A stretch of DNA of 36,427 nucleotides from Armatimonadota bacterium (GTDB lineage Bacteria; Armatimonadota; UBA5829), in the NCBI GenBank assembly GCA_029907315.1, contig JARYME010000024.1, positions 1 to 36,427 of the forward strand, written 5' to 3'. Below the pieces are notes generated by a model, which worked only from the letters and a program-made list of their open reading frames with translations, was not told the DNA's origin and searched no databases. The translations under genes and the position numbers were made by a program. This document shows positions 16,457 through 23,443 of this stretch, piece by piece (position 1 is the stretch's first letter; the number at the start of each line of letters is the position of its first letter).

Positions 16457-17959
16457 ATGCCAGCCTCGGTGCAGATACCACTTCTCGAAATGAGAGGAAT
16501 AACCAAGCGATTCCCAGGCGTACTTGCGCTCGACAATGTCGATCTCGTTCTACACAGGGGCGAAATCCTGGGGCTGATCGGCGAGAACGGTGCGGGAAAG
16601 TCTACATTGATGCGCATTTTGGCAGGCGACTACCCGGCGGACTCCGGCGCGATTTACCTGGACGGCAGACCTGTTTCCATCAAGGGAGTGCGCGATGCAA
16701 TCGAACTGGGAATCTCGGTCATATACCAAGAGCTCAACCTTGCTCCTAATCTTGATGTGGCTTCGAACATATTCCTGGGGCGTGAGCCCAGGAAAAAGCT
16801 TCTGGGCATCGTGGATAAAAGAGCTTTATATTCACGAGCATCTGAGCTGGCAGAGCGCGTGGGATTGTCTGGGAACGTGACGACGCCCGTCAGCGAGCTC
16901 TCCCCTGGTGGACAGCAGCTTGTAGAGATCGCAAAAGCCCTTTCTGTGAAATCGCGCATTCTGGTCTTGGACGAGCCAACCAGCTCCTTGACACCTTCTG
17001 AGGTCAGTAAGCTTTTCGACATTATGCGCAAGCTGAGAGCAACCGGTGTGTCGATGATATTCGTTTCCCATCGACTCGCCGAGGTTAAAGAGATTTGTGA
17101 ACGCGTTGTCGTGTTACGGGATGGCCGAAATGCGGGCGAACTGGACAAACCCCGCATGGAAATTGAAGAAATGGTCAAGCTAATGGTGGGGCGTGATCTG
17201 GCGCGTTTCTTCCCAAAACACGGCCAACTCGAGAAACGGGAAGTCGTTCTCTCGGTGCGAGGACTGCGGCCCAAAGGTGCCAAATCTGAAATTAGTTTCG
17301 ATCTTCACTCCGGAGAAGTACTAGGAGTGGCAGGATTGGTTGGCGCCGGGAGAACGGAGCTGGTCCGTAGCCTTTTCGGTGTTGATCCGCCTGAGGCGGG
17401 GTCTGTAGAGGTTAAAGGTCGCGCGACGAAGGTGCGGAGCCCTTCCGATGCAATAAAGCTTGGGATGGGACTCGTGCCGGAAGATCGTAAACAGCTTGGC
17501 GTAATACTCGAGATGAATGTTGCCGAAAACATCTCGCTTCCCAGTATCAAGACATATCACCCGGTGCTTCTTGACAGAAAGCGCGAGTTGCAAACTGCAC
17601 AGCAAGTTGTTGATTCGCTTGACATCCGAACTCCCAGCCTCTTTCAGCGCGTGCAGTACCTGTCAGGTGGTAACCAGCAGAAAGTTGCCTTAGGAAAGTG
17701 GCTTGCGCTCAGTCCGCGGATATTAATCCTGGATGAGCCTACTCGTGGTATCGACGTGGGCAGCAAGAGCGAGATCTACAAGCTCATACGCAACTTGGCA
17801 AACGATGGCGTCGGGATAATAATGGTCTCTTCCGAGTTGGAGGAAATAATTGGCTTGTCTGACAGGGTGTTGGTGATGCACGAGGGCAGATGCACGGGCA
17901 TACTCGATGGGGACCAGATCACTGAGGAAAACATTGTGCGTCTGGCAACAGGCAGTTAA
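16457..17959 (+). CDS. Sugar ABC transporter ATP-binding protein, duplicated domains (RbsA/MglA-like)
   Basis: The 500-residue protein contains two ABC domains in tandem, as in RbsA, MglA and XylG. The first has an intact Walker A (GENGAGKST, residues 42-50), signature LSPGGQQ and LVLDEPTSSLT. The second has the degenerate Walker A GLVGAGRTELVRS usual for this subfamily, signature LSGGNQQKVALGKWL and ILDEPTRGIDVG. The frame is open to a TTG at 16427; ATG 16457 is preferred because GGAGGAG lies 12 nt upstream and the domain begins soon after. It powers the permease encoded 103 bp downstream and the binding protein upstream. Confidence 0.95.
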   Translation: MPASVQIPLLEMRGITKRFPGVLALDNVDLVLHRGEILGLIGENGAGKSTLMRILAGDYPADSGAIYLDGRPVSIKGVRDAIELGISVIYQELNLAPNLDVASNIFLGREPRKKLLGIVDKRALYSRASELAERVGLSGNVTTPVSELSPGGQQLVEIAKALSVKSRILVLDEPTSSLTPSEVSKLFDIMRKLRATGVSMIFVSHRLAEVKEICERVVVLRDGRNAGELDKPRMEIEEMVKLMVGRDLARFFPKHGQLEKREVVLSVRGLRPKGAKSEISFDLHSGEVLGVAGLVGAGRTELVRSLFGVDPPEAGSVEVKGRATKVRSPSDAIKLGMGLVPEDRKQLGVILEMNVAENISLPSIKTYHPVLLDRKRELQTAQQVVDSLDIRTPSLFQRVQYLSGGNQQKVALGKWLALSPRILILDEPTRGIDVGSKSEIYKLIRNLANDGVGIIMVSSELEEIIGLSDRVLVMHEGRCTGILDGDQITEENIVRLATGS

Positions 17960-17989
17960 TACTCCAGCCGAAAACGGCTAGTCGGAGTA
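17960..17989 (+). terminator. Intercistronic hairpin between ABC ATPase and permease genes
   Basis: TACTCC (17960-17965) pairs with GGAGTA (17984-17989), enclosing AGCCG-AAAA-CGGCT (17966-17979), with a 4-nt bulge on the 3' side. It starts at the first base after the ATPase stop. No T-run follows, so it may be an mRNA-stabilising or attenuating structure rather than a true terminator. Confidence 0.4.
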
Positions 17990-18062
17990 ACGAAGCGACG
18001 TGCCACAGTCTGTCTTGTTGCGCCTCACTGAGTAACCATTTGAATCCTGGGGGACTAACCGC

Positions 18063-19013
18063 ATGCGAAAGCTGGTCGGAATGACTCTGCTTCTCATAGC
18101 ACTTGTAGCGGCAATATGCTTTTATCAAGTGCTCACGTTCGGCGGCGTAGCCTTCTTTAGGCCCGAAAATCTGTCGAATTTGGCGCAGCGTGTGGGCATT
18201 CTAGGCATTTATGCTATAGGCGCTGGAATAGTGATAATCTCCGGCGGAATAGACCTTTCGATAGGTTCCGTGATCGGCTTCGTCGGCGTAATTATGGCGA
18301 TGACGGTCAGCACATTCGGCCTCAATCCTTGGGTTGTTGCACTCGGCTGTTTGATTCTGGGCGTTGGCCTCGGATTGTGGCACGGGTTCTTGATTGGTCG
18401 GTTCAACCTTCAGCCGTTTGTTGTGACCTTGTGCACACTGTTGCTGCTCAGGGGGCTTGCACGAGGTATATCGGGGGGAATCAGTCAAAAGCTCGACGGC
18501 TTTTCGACACTGGGTAACAGCAGCATCTTGCATGTTCCGATACCGTTTTGGATTCTGATAGCAGTTGCACTCGTGGTGGGGTTCTTTATGAACTTCACCG
18601 TATACGGCAGATACCTTTATGCAATAGGTCGAAACGCCGAAGCTGTCCGATACTCCGGGGTGAACGTGAACCGTATGCGAACCGCGGCATACGTTGCTTG
18701 CGCTGTCCTGTCTGCAGTCGCCGGCATAGTGTCTGTGTCTTATACGGGTGAGGTTCAACCCGCCAGCGCTGGATTGATGTTCGAAATGTGGGCAATCGCG
18801 GCAGCGGTTCTTGGGGGCTGCAGCTTGAGGGGTGGAGAAGGAAGCGTCATCGGAATCATCATCGGAGCTGCGCTTATAAAAGTTATGTACAACGGGATCA
18901 ACTTGTTGGGCATCTCCACTGAGTGGGAGTGGGCCGTGATAGGGGTTGTAATCTTGGGAGGAGTAATCGCCGACGCGGCTTACCGCCAACGATCCGAGCG
19001 AAAAACAAGTTAA
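18063..19013 (+). CDS. Sugar ABC transporter permease (RbsC-like)
   Basis: The 316-residue, highly hydrophobic protein matches the branched ribose/xylose/galactose permease family. It has SGGIDLSIGSVIGF in the early loop, GRFNLQPFVVTLCTLLLLRG in the middle, and YAIGRNAEAVRYSGVNV, the conserved cytoplasmic loop that contacts the ATPase. About eight to ten membrane helices are apparent. GGGGGA lies 8 nt before ATG 18063. It completes a three-gene binding protein, ATPase and permease unit; no second permease or regulator follows before the terminator-like hairpin at 19105. Substrate unknown, probably a monosaccharide. Confidence 0.94.
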   Translation: MRKLVGMTLLLIALVAAICFYQVLTFGGVAFFRPENLSNLAQRVGILGIYAIGAGIVIISGGIDLSIGSVIGFVGVIMAMTVSTFGLNPWVVALGCLILGVGLGLWHGFLIGRFNLQPFVVTLCTLLLLRGLARGISGGISQKLDGFSTLGNSSILHVPIPFWILIAVALVVGFFMNFTVYGRYLYAIGRNAEAVRYSGVNVNRMRTAAYVACAVLSAVAGIVSVSYTGEVQPASAGLMFEMWAIAAAVLGGCSLRGGEGSVIGIIIGAALIKVMYNGINLLGISTEWEWAVIGVVILGGVIADAAYRQRSERKTS

Positions 19014-19104
19014 TAAGAAGAGTCGACGCTTCCTGGCGTGTCAGGAATGGCTTGATATTTTAATATTTCGAAGTAGGTTAGATATGAGCACGGGGCGTAC
19101 CGAT

Positions 19105-19138
19105 AGAAGGAGCGATGGTGTTAGCCACCGCTCCTTCT
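19105..19138. terminator. Bidirectional hairpin between ABC permease and peroxiredoxin genes
   Basis: AGAAGGAGCG (19105-19114) pairs with CGCTCCTTCT (19129-19138). After one A/C mismatch, TGG pairs with CCA around a 6-nt loop. It sits between convergent genes, and only two further bases of pyrimidine (TC) extend the T-containing 3' arm, so the U-tract is poor. Confidence 0.6.
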
Positions 19139-19168
19139 TCCAGCTACACAGCAGTGGTCTGAGTCACA

Positions 19169-19882
19169 CTACTTCACAGGGGGCGCCTGTTCTTTCGGCA
19201 GCTTCTTGAAGCACATAAACCAGTCGAGACAGTAATAGTCCTCGCCAGCCTTCTCTACTCGCTCCTTGGCGGTGCCGCAGGATCCCGGCGGCGGGATGAT
19301 AACATCGTCACCAGGCTGCCAGTCTGCAGGTGTCGCACAATTGTGAGCATCCGAAGTTTGCATTGCTTTGAGCAAGCGCAGAATTTCGTCGAAGTTCCTG
19401 CCGTTTGACAGCGGATAATATATGATCGCCCTGATCTTGACGTTTGGATCAATGAAGAAAACAGCCCTCACAGCCTTTGTGTCGTCTGCCGAAGGCTGGA
19501 CCATGCCATACTTGCGGGCAACTTCCATTTTGATGTCGCTAATTACCGGAAAATTGATCTCGACGTTCTCCATATCCTTGTACTTGATTTTTTCTTTGAT
19601 GGTCCTGAGCCACGCAATATGACTGTAGGTGCTGTCGATGGAAAGGCCTATCAGTTCGCAATTGAGCTTCTTGAGCTCCGGTTCAATCTTCGCGAACGTC
19701 ATGAACTCCGTGGTGCACACCGGTGTGAAGTCGGCAGGGTGGCTAAATAGAATGACCCACTTTCCTCTGTAATCGTCGGGAAACCTTATCTTTCCTTGTG
19801 TCGTTTCGGCTTCAAATGCCGGAGCATCTTCACCAATCAGTGGAACTCGGAATGTTTCCGGACTGCATTCGTATACTTCCAT
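19169..19882 (-). CDS. Peroxiredoxin, Prx6 (1-Cys-like archaeal/thermophile) type
   Basis: The 237-residue protein is a Prx6-class peroxiredoxin that reduces hydrogen peroxide and organic peroxides. The peroxidatic site is PADFTPVCTTEF with Thr53 and Cys56. The long C-terminal dimerisation arm ends with Cys202, Cys218 and Cys224, the last two spaced C-X5-C in CLDWFMCFKKL. That pattern is known from archaeal and Thermotoga-like enzymes in which a C-terminal cysteine resolves the sulfenic acid. Start ATG 19882 has GGGAGG 8 nt upstream. No sigma-70 promoter is evident; instead a SigB-like GTTTAC-14-GGGTAA lies about 110 bp upstream, consistent with stress control. Monocistronic. Confidence 0.94.
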   Translation of the reverse strand: MEVYECSPETFRVPLIGEDAPAFEAETTQGKIRFPDDYRGKWVILFSHPADFTPVCTTEFMTFAKIEPELKKLNCELIGLSIDSTYSHIAWLRTIKEKIKYKDMENVEINFPVISDIKMEVARKYGMVQPSADDTKAVRAVFFIDPNVKIRAIIYYPLSNGRNFDEILRLLKAMQTSDAHNCATPADWQPGDDVIIPPPGSCGTAKERVEKAGEDYYCLDWFMCFKKLPKEQAPPVK

Positions 19883-20235
19883 ACTTGTTTCCTCCCTTGC
19901 GGTTTGACGTTTTTCTACAGCTCTTTGCGTCGGTTTTTTTACTTACTGCTACGACGTGCTTGCAGCTCTCAGCGACTGGTTTACTTTTTCGTTTACCCAT
20001 CGACTGCAGCCGGTAAACAGTTCTGTGCGCCCGCTGCACGCTTTGCATGCCAAGGTAGTGCTGCAAGTTACTAACATCCATTGTCCTACCGATCAGTCCT
20101 CAGTCGACTTTTGATGGTTCTTTTTGTGCTCCTTCGATCCTCCCATTCGGACCTATTGAATGGCGGTGTGCTGACAATAATGTTAATGGTGGATGGGTTC
20201 ATTTTCGGAGAGGGCCATCAGGAGGACAGCTGCAC
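19883..20235. other. Divergent intergenic region between peroxiredoxin and pilM
   Basis: About 350 bp without a gene. It holds the SigB-like promoter candidate for the peroxiredoxin gene (19993-20018) with an extra GTTTAC at 19979-19984. Near pilM a weak TTGAAT-16-TAATGT lies around 20156-20183 as a possible pilus-operon promoter. AGGAGG precedes the pilM GTG by 10 nt. Confidence 0.5.
19993..20018 (-). promoter_or_regulatory. Candidate SigB-type promoter / inverted repeat upstream of peroxiredoxin
   Basis: On the minus strand GTTTAC (20013-20018), 14 bp, GGGTAA (19993-19998) fits the SigB-family consensus GTTTAA-N12-15-GGGTAT with one mismatch per box. The boxes are also part of a perfect inverted repeat, GTTTACC at 19991-19997 and GGTAAAC at 20012-20018, so an operator for a dimeric regulator is the alternative. 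Predicted transcription start is near 19985, about 100 nt before the peroxiredoxin ATG. Confidence 0.5.
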
Positions 20236-21357
20236 GTGTTGAGTTTTCTCTTCGCCAGGGAATCAGTCGTAGGAATCGACATAGGTTCGTCGATGCTGAA
20301 AGTGGTTGAGGCTGTTTCTACGAACACCGGCTGGGAGCTTCTGGCGGCTGCCGTCGATCAGACGCCACCGGAGGCGATTAAGGATGGGGTCGTAAAGGAC
20401 GTTCACGAAGTCGCGGCTGTAGTCCGCAGAATGCTGCGTGACGCCGGAATAAAAGCTGTCGGCGCCGTGTGCGGCATCTCGGGTTCGCAGGTAATAGTAA
20501 GGCAGGTACAGTTCCCCAAGATGCCTGAGGCTGTACTGCGAAAATCGATCAGATACGAAGCCGGCAAGTTCATATCAGCCTCCGTGGAGGACAGCATCGT
20601 TGAGTTTGAGATAGTCGGCGATGCTGAAGAACCGGGGCAAATGAATGTCTGGCTTGTAGCAGCACCCAGAGATATGGTCGACAGCCGAGTAGCGGTGCTG
20701 GAAGCAGCAGGGCTTGAACCCCTTGCCGTGGACGTAGAGGCCTTTGCTCTGATTCGATCGCTCGTCGAGCTCAGCTCTACCGACAGATTCCTCAACGAGA
20801 CGGTCGCGCTTGTAGACATGGGTGCAAGCCACACCGACGTGAACATCGTGAGCCGTGGAGAGTTCGCTCTTACCCGCAACATACCCATTGCGGGAGACAG
20901 CTTTACCAATGCAATCAAGAACCTCACCGCATGTTCGTTCGAGGAAGCTGAGCAGGCAAAACTGGAAATGACCAGCGACTGCCCACTGGACCAGTTTGAA
21001 GCAGCAGAGCGCGATAACCGCAACTGGCGAGCCGTTCAACCTTTGATCGACGAACTTATTCGAGAAATCAAACGCTCAGTCAACTTCTATCACTCGCAGT
21101 TTCCCGAGGGCGACACAGGCTCTTTCGTGAGCAGGGTGGTCCTTACAGGCGGCAGTTCGCAGATGGCTGGCATAGACAGATACATGGCGGCGAAGCTAGG
21201 TATCCAGACGGAAACGGCGCAGGTGTTTCGGGATACTGCCGTTTCGGCCGACACCTTGCCTGCAGAGTTGAAGGCGAAGCACGAGCCGGTGCTGGCTATA
21301 GGTACCGGCTTAGCCCTGAAGGAGCTTGTCGCTGACGTGAAGCAGAAAGCGGCTTAA
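20236..21357 (+). CDS. pilM: Type IV pilus assembly protein PilM
   Basis: The 373-residue protein has the actin-like fold of PilM: VGIDIGSSMLKVVEA at the start, a central ALVDMGASHTDVNIV phosphate-2 motif and VVLTGGSSQMAGIDRYMA near the end. PilM sits on the cytoplasmic side and binds the short N-terminal tail of PilN, linking the inner-membrane alignment complex to the motor. The start is GTG 20236, with AGGAGG 10 nt upstream. It is the first gene of pilMNOPQ; pilN follows after 79 bp. Confidence 0.95.
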   Translation: MLSFLFARESVVGIDIGSSMLKVVEAVSTNTGWELLAAAVDQTPPEAIKDGVVKDVHEVAAVVRRMLRDAGIKAVGAVCGISGSQVIVRQVQFPKMPEAVLRKSIRYEAGKFISASVEDSIVEFEIVGDAEEPGQMNVWLVAAPRDMVDSRVAVLEAAGLEPLAVDVEAFALIRSLVELSSTDRFLNETVALVDMGASHTDVNIVSRGEFALTRNIPIAGDSFTNAIKNLTACSFEEAEQAKLEMTSDCPLDQFEAAERDNRNWRAVQPLIDELIREIKRSVNFYHSQFPEGDTGSFVSRVVLTGGSSQMAGIDRYMAAKLGIQTETAQVFRDTAVSADTLPAELKAKHEPVLAIGTGLALKELVADVKQKAA

Positions 21358-21436
21358 AAGCGAGCTCGCAGTACGCGAAGCCCATGAAGGTGTGCTTCTG
21401 CGAGACTGGTGACGCCTATCGGAAAGGAGTGCTGAT

Positions 21437-22042
21437 ATGCCTTCCATCAATATGATTGCCCCGCGTAGAGCCGAAAAGCGAAAGCTCGAACGCGATATGC
21501 GTCGGCTCGTAGCGGTGATATTGGTTGAGCTCGTATGCGCTATTGCGCTTGGGGGTTGGCTGACAGCCCGTCTCGTGGCGACGCGCGGCCGCATAGCGGA
21601 CCTCGATGTCCAGCTTGCCAGGCTGAGACCGACAGTAAAACAGATCGAGGATTACGAGAGCGCCACAAGAAAGATCAAACCCAAGCTTGATTTGCTGAAC
21701 GAGGCTAGAGAGCGAACTTTGCGTTGGCATAGGATACTCGACGCACTGACCTCTAGTTTGCCCAAACCCAGTTATCTTACGCGGCTGACAACCAACCAGT
21801 CGACTGGGCGAGGCGAGTCCTCACCTACTGTGGCGCTCACAGGTATAACCGTCTCGCAGGCCATCATTGGCGAGGCGATGCTGCGACTTTCGTCGGTGCC
21901 AGACCTGGTTCAAGTGGATTTGAATTACAGCCAGCCGACCTCCGTCAATGGCGCGCCTGCAATCGAATTTGAGCTGGGCGCAAAGATGAAGGGTGAGAAA
22001 GATCGGAAAGGAGCACAAACCAATGGCCGCGTTCAATCTTAG
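21437..22042 (+). CDS. pilN: Type IV pilus assembly protein PilN
   Basis: The 201-residue protein has the PilN layout: a cytoplasmic tail with the conserved SINMIAPRR (the PilM-binding INLLP-like motif), one membrane helix around residues 24-45 (LVAVILVELVCAIALGGWLTA), a coiled-coil stretch, and a ferredoxin-like periplasmic domain. It pairs with PilO. AAGGAG lies 7 nt before ATG 21437. The last 20 bp overlap the start of pilO in a different frame, suggesting translational coupling. Confidence 0.92.
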   Translation: MPSINMIAPRRAEKRKLERDMRRLVAVILVELVCAIALGGWLTARLVATRGRIADLDVQLARLRPTVKQIEDYESATRKIKPKLDLLNEARERTLRWHRILDALTSSLPKPSYLTRLTTNQSTGRGESSPTVALTGITVSQAIIGEAMLRLSSVPDLVQVDLNYSQPTSVNGAPAIEFELGAKMKGEKDRKGAQTNGRVQS

Positions 22043-22790
22043 GGCGACGTCGAAGGCCGTGACAGTCCTTGTCATCGTGGCGGTGTTGGTTCTCTTCGCC
22101 ACGGTGCTTATGTATTTGGGGATGGCCGGAAAACTCCGAAGCGCGGTCTCGGAGATGCAAGCCAAAACCAAGCAGGTTGCTGAAAGCCGAAGTGTGGTTG
22201 AGAAGTTAGAAGCTACCAAACTGGCTTATCTCGATGCTCGCAGCCAGGTTCGGTTCTTGGAGACGTCTGTTTCGACACAAGAGTTCATACCTACCCTGCT
22301 CAAGCAGATCGAGCATCTCGGCAAATCGGTCAACCTCAAGGTGTTAGGCGTGCGTCCTTCGCTTGATGCCCAAAAACAGTCGGGTAAGAGGAGTCTTTCA
22401 AGCAGCAAACAGGCTTCTGAGGGCAATTTGGAGGAGGCTTCAAAGTCGGAAGCCGGCGGTGGCCGGGGCTCCGCGCGTAATTCGCGCCCTTACGATGAGC
22501 TCCAAATTGCCTTGCAGGTTGAAGGTTACTATATGGATCTTCTCGATTTTCTCTACCGGCTGACAACTTTCCCAAAAATAGTTGCGGTAGACAGCGTTGA
22601 AATCACGCCGCTCACCAGCAGATTACAAGGCACGGGCTCTCCGCGCCTGAATATGAAGCTTACTCTCACGGCATTCATACTCAGAGACGACAACAAACCT
22701 GAGAAGAACAAACTCCGACCCGGTTCGTCGATTCGGCCAGGGTCTTCCGACAATGTTCAGCTCAGGCAGGCAACGGGGGTGGCTGGGTAA
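22023..22790 (+). CDS. pilO: Type IV pilus assembly protein PilO
   Basis: The 255-residue protein has a short cytoplasmic end, one membrane helix (AVTVLVIVAVLVLFATVLMYLG), a coiled coil and a C-terminal domain with VEGYYMDLLDFLYRLTTFPKIVAVDSV, the typical PilO ferredoxin-like segment. A low-complexity Ser/Gly/Lys linker of about 40 residues lies before it. The frame opens at GTG 21993, but ATG 22023 has AAAGGAG 9 nt upstream and is preferred. It overlaps pilN by 20 bp and its stop overlaps the next ATG by one base (TAATG). Confidence 0.92.
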   Translation: MAAFNLRATSKAVTVLVIVAVLVLFATVLMYLGMAGKLRSAVSEMQAKTKQVAESRSVVEKLEATKLAYLDARSQVRFLETSVSTQEFIPTLLKQIEHLGKSVNLKVLGVRPSLDAQKQSGKRSLSSSKQASEGNLEEASKSEAGGGRGSARNSRPYDELQIALQVEGYYMDLLDFLYRLTTFPKIVAVDSVEITPLTSRLQGTGSPRLNMKLTLTAFILRDDNKPEKNKLRPGSSIRPGSSDNVQLRQATGVAG

Positions 22791-23443
22791 TGAAGCTCGA
22801 GCAGAAGAGAGCCATCGGATTGGCGGTTTTGGGCGTTGTAGTAGTTGCCTGCGTCGCCTACATTTCGTTTTCGGTTGCGGTGCCCAAAACGACCGGTGCA
22901 AAGACAGCTCAGCAAGTCGGCAAGGAACAACAGAAAACAGGATCGGACCAGGAATCGCGCCAAGACAGTGCCGTGGCTTCAGCGGAAGAGTTGTCTGCTG
23001 ACCGCCCACCGCTTCCGCGCAGGGACCCATTTGCGCTTCAGCCGCTGCCAGGCGAACAGCTTCAACAAAGCGTCACAGCTAGTCAGGCTGAGCGCCCTAG
23101 TAGGTCTTCGCGTTCCAAGTTCCGACTGCCACGGACGCCTAATCGCCTCCCGGCCATAGATGTTAAGCCGCTGAACCCGTTCGCAGGTGCTACTGAGAAC
23201 CCTCCAGTGCAGGCGCAGACTCCGCAACCAGAAGAGGAAATTACTGTGACGGGAGTGGTGAGGGGTGAAGGCAACGTGGCTATAGTCAGACTCGGAGAGT
23301 CAGGTAGGCATGTCGTGCGTGAGGGAGAAACGATCGACGGGCGCTATAGAGTCGCATCCATAACCACGGACCGCGTGGTTTTCATATACAACAACCGGCC
23401 CGTAGCCATCAAAGTGGGAGGAAACAAGAATGCTGCGAAATAG
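22790..23443 (+). CDS. pilP: PilP-like pilus assembly protein
   Basis: The 217-residue protein has an N-terminal membrane helix (GLAVLGVVVVACVAYISFSV), a long Pro/Gln/Ser-rich linker with RDPFALQPLPG and LNPFAG (typical DPF repeats of PilP), and a C-terminal beta-domain from about residue 150 (ITVTGVVRGEGNVAIVRLG through RVVFIYNNRPVAIKVGG) resembling the PilP/GspC HR domain that docks on the secretin. It lacks the lipobox of proteobacterial PilP and uses a membrane anchor instead. Position between pilO and pilQ supports the call. It overlaps pilQ by 14 bp. Confidence 0.82.
   Translation: MKLEQKRAIGLAVLGVVVVACVAYISFSVAVPKTTGAKTAQQVGKEQQKTGSDQESRQDSAVASAEELSADRPPLPRRDPFALQPLPGEQLQQSVTASQAERPSRSSRSKFRLPRTPNRLPAIDVKPLNPFAGATENPPVQAQTPQPEEEITVTGVVRGEGNVAIVRLGESGRHVVREGETIDGRYRVASITTDRVVFIYNNRPVAIKVGGNKNAAK

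Noticed and set aside
18201-18989. 262-residue open frame opposite the ABC permease gene
   Set aside because: It is antisense to a well-conserved membrane permease, its His/Gln/Cys-rich composition is that of a mirrored hydrophobic gene, and it has no recognisable motif.
20403-21023. 206-residue open frame opposite pilM
   Set aside because: Ser/Thr/Ala-rich shadow of pilM without any domain.
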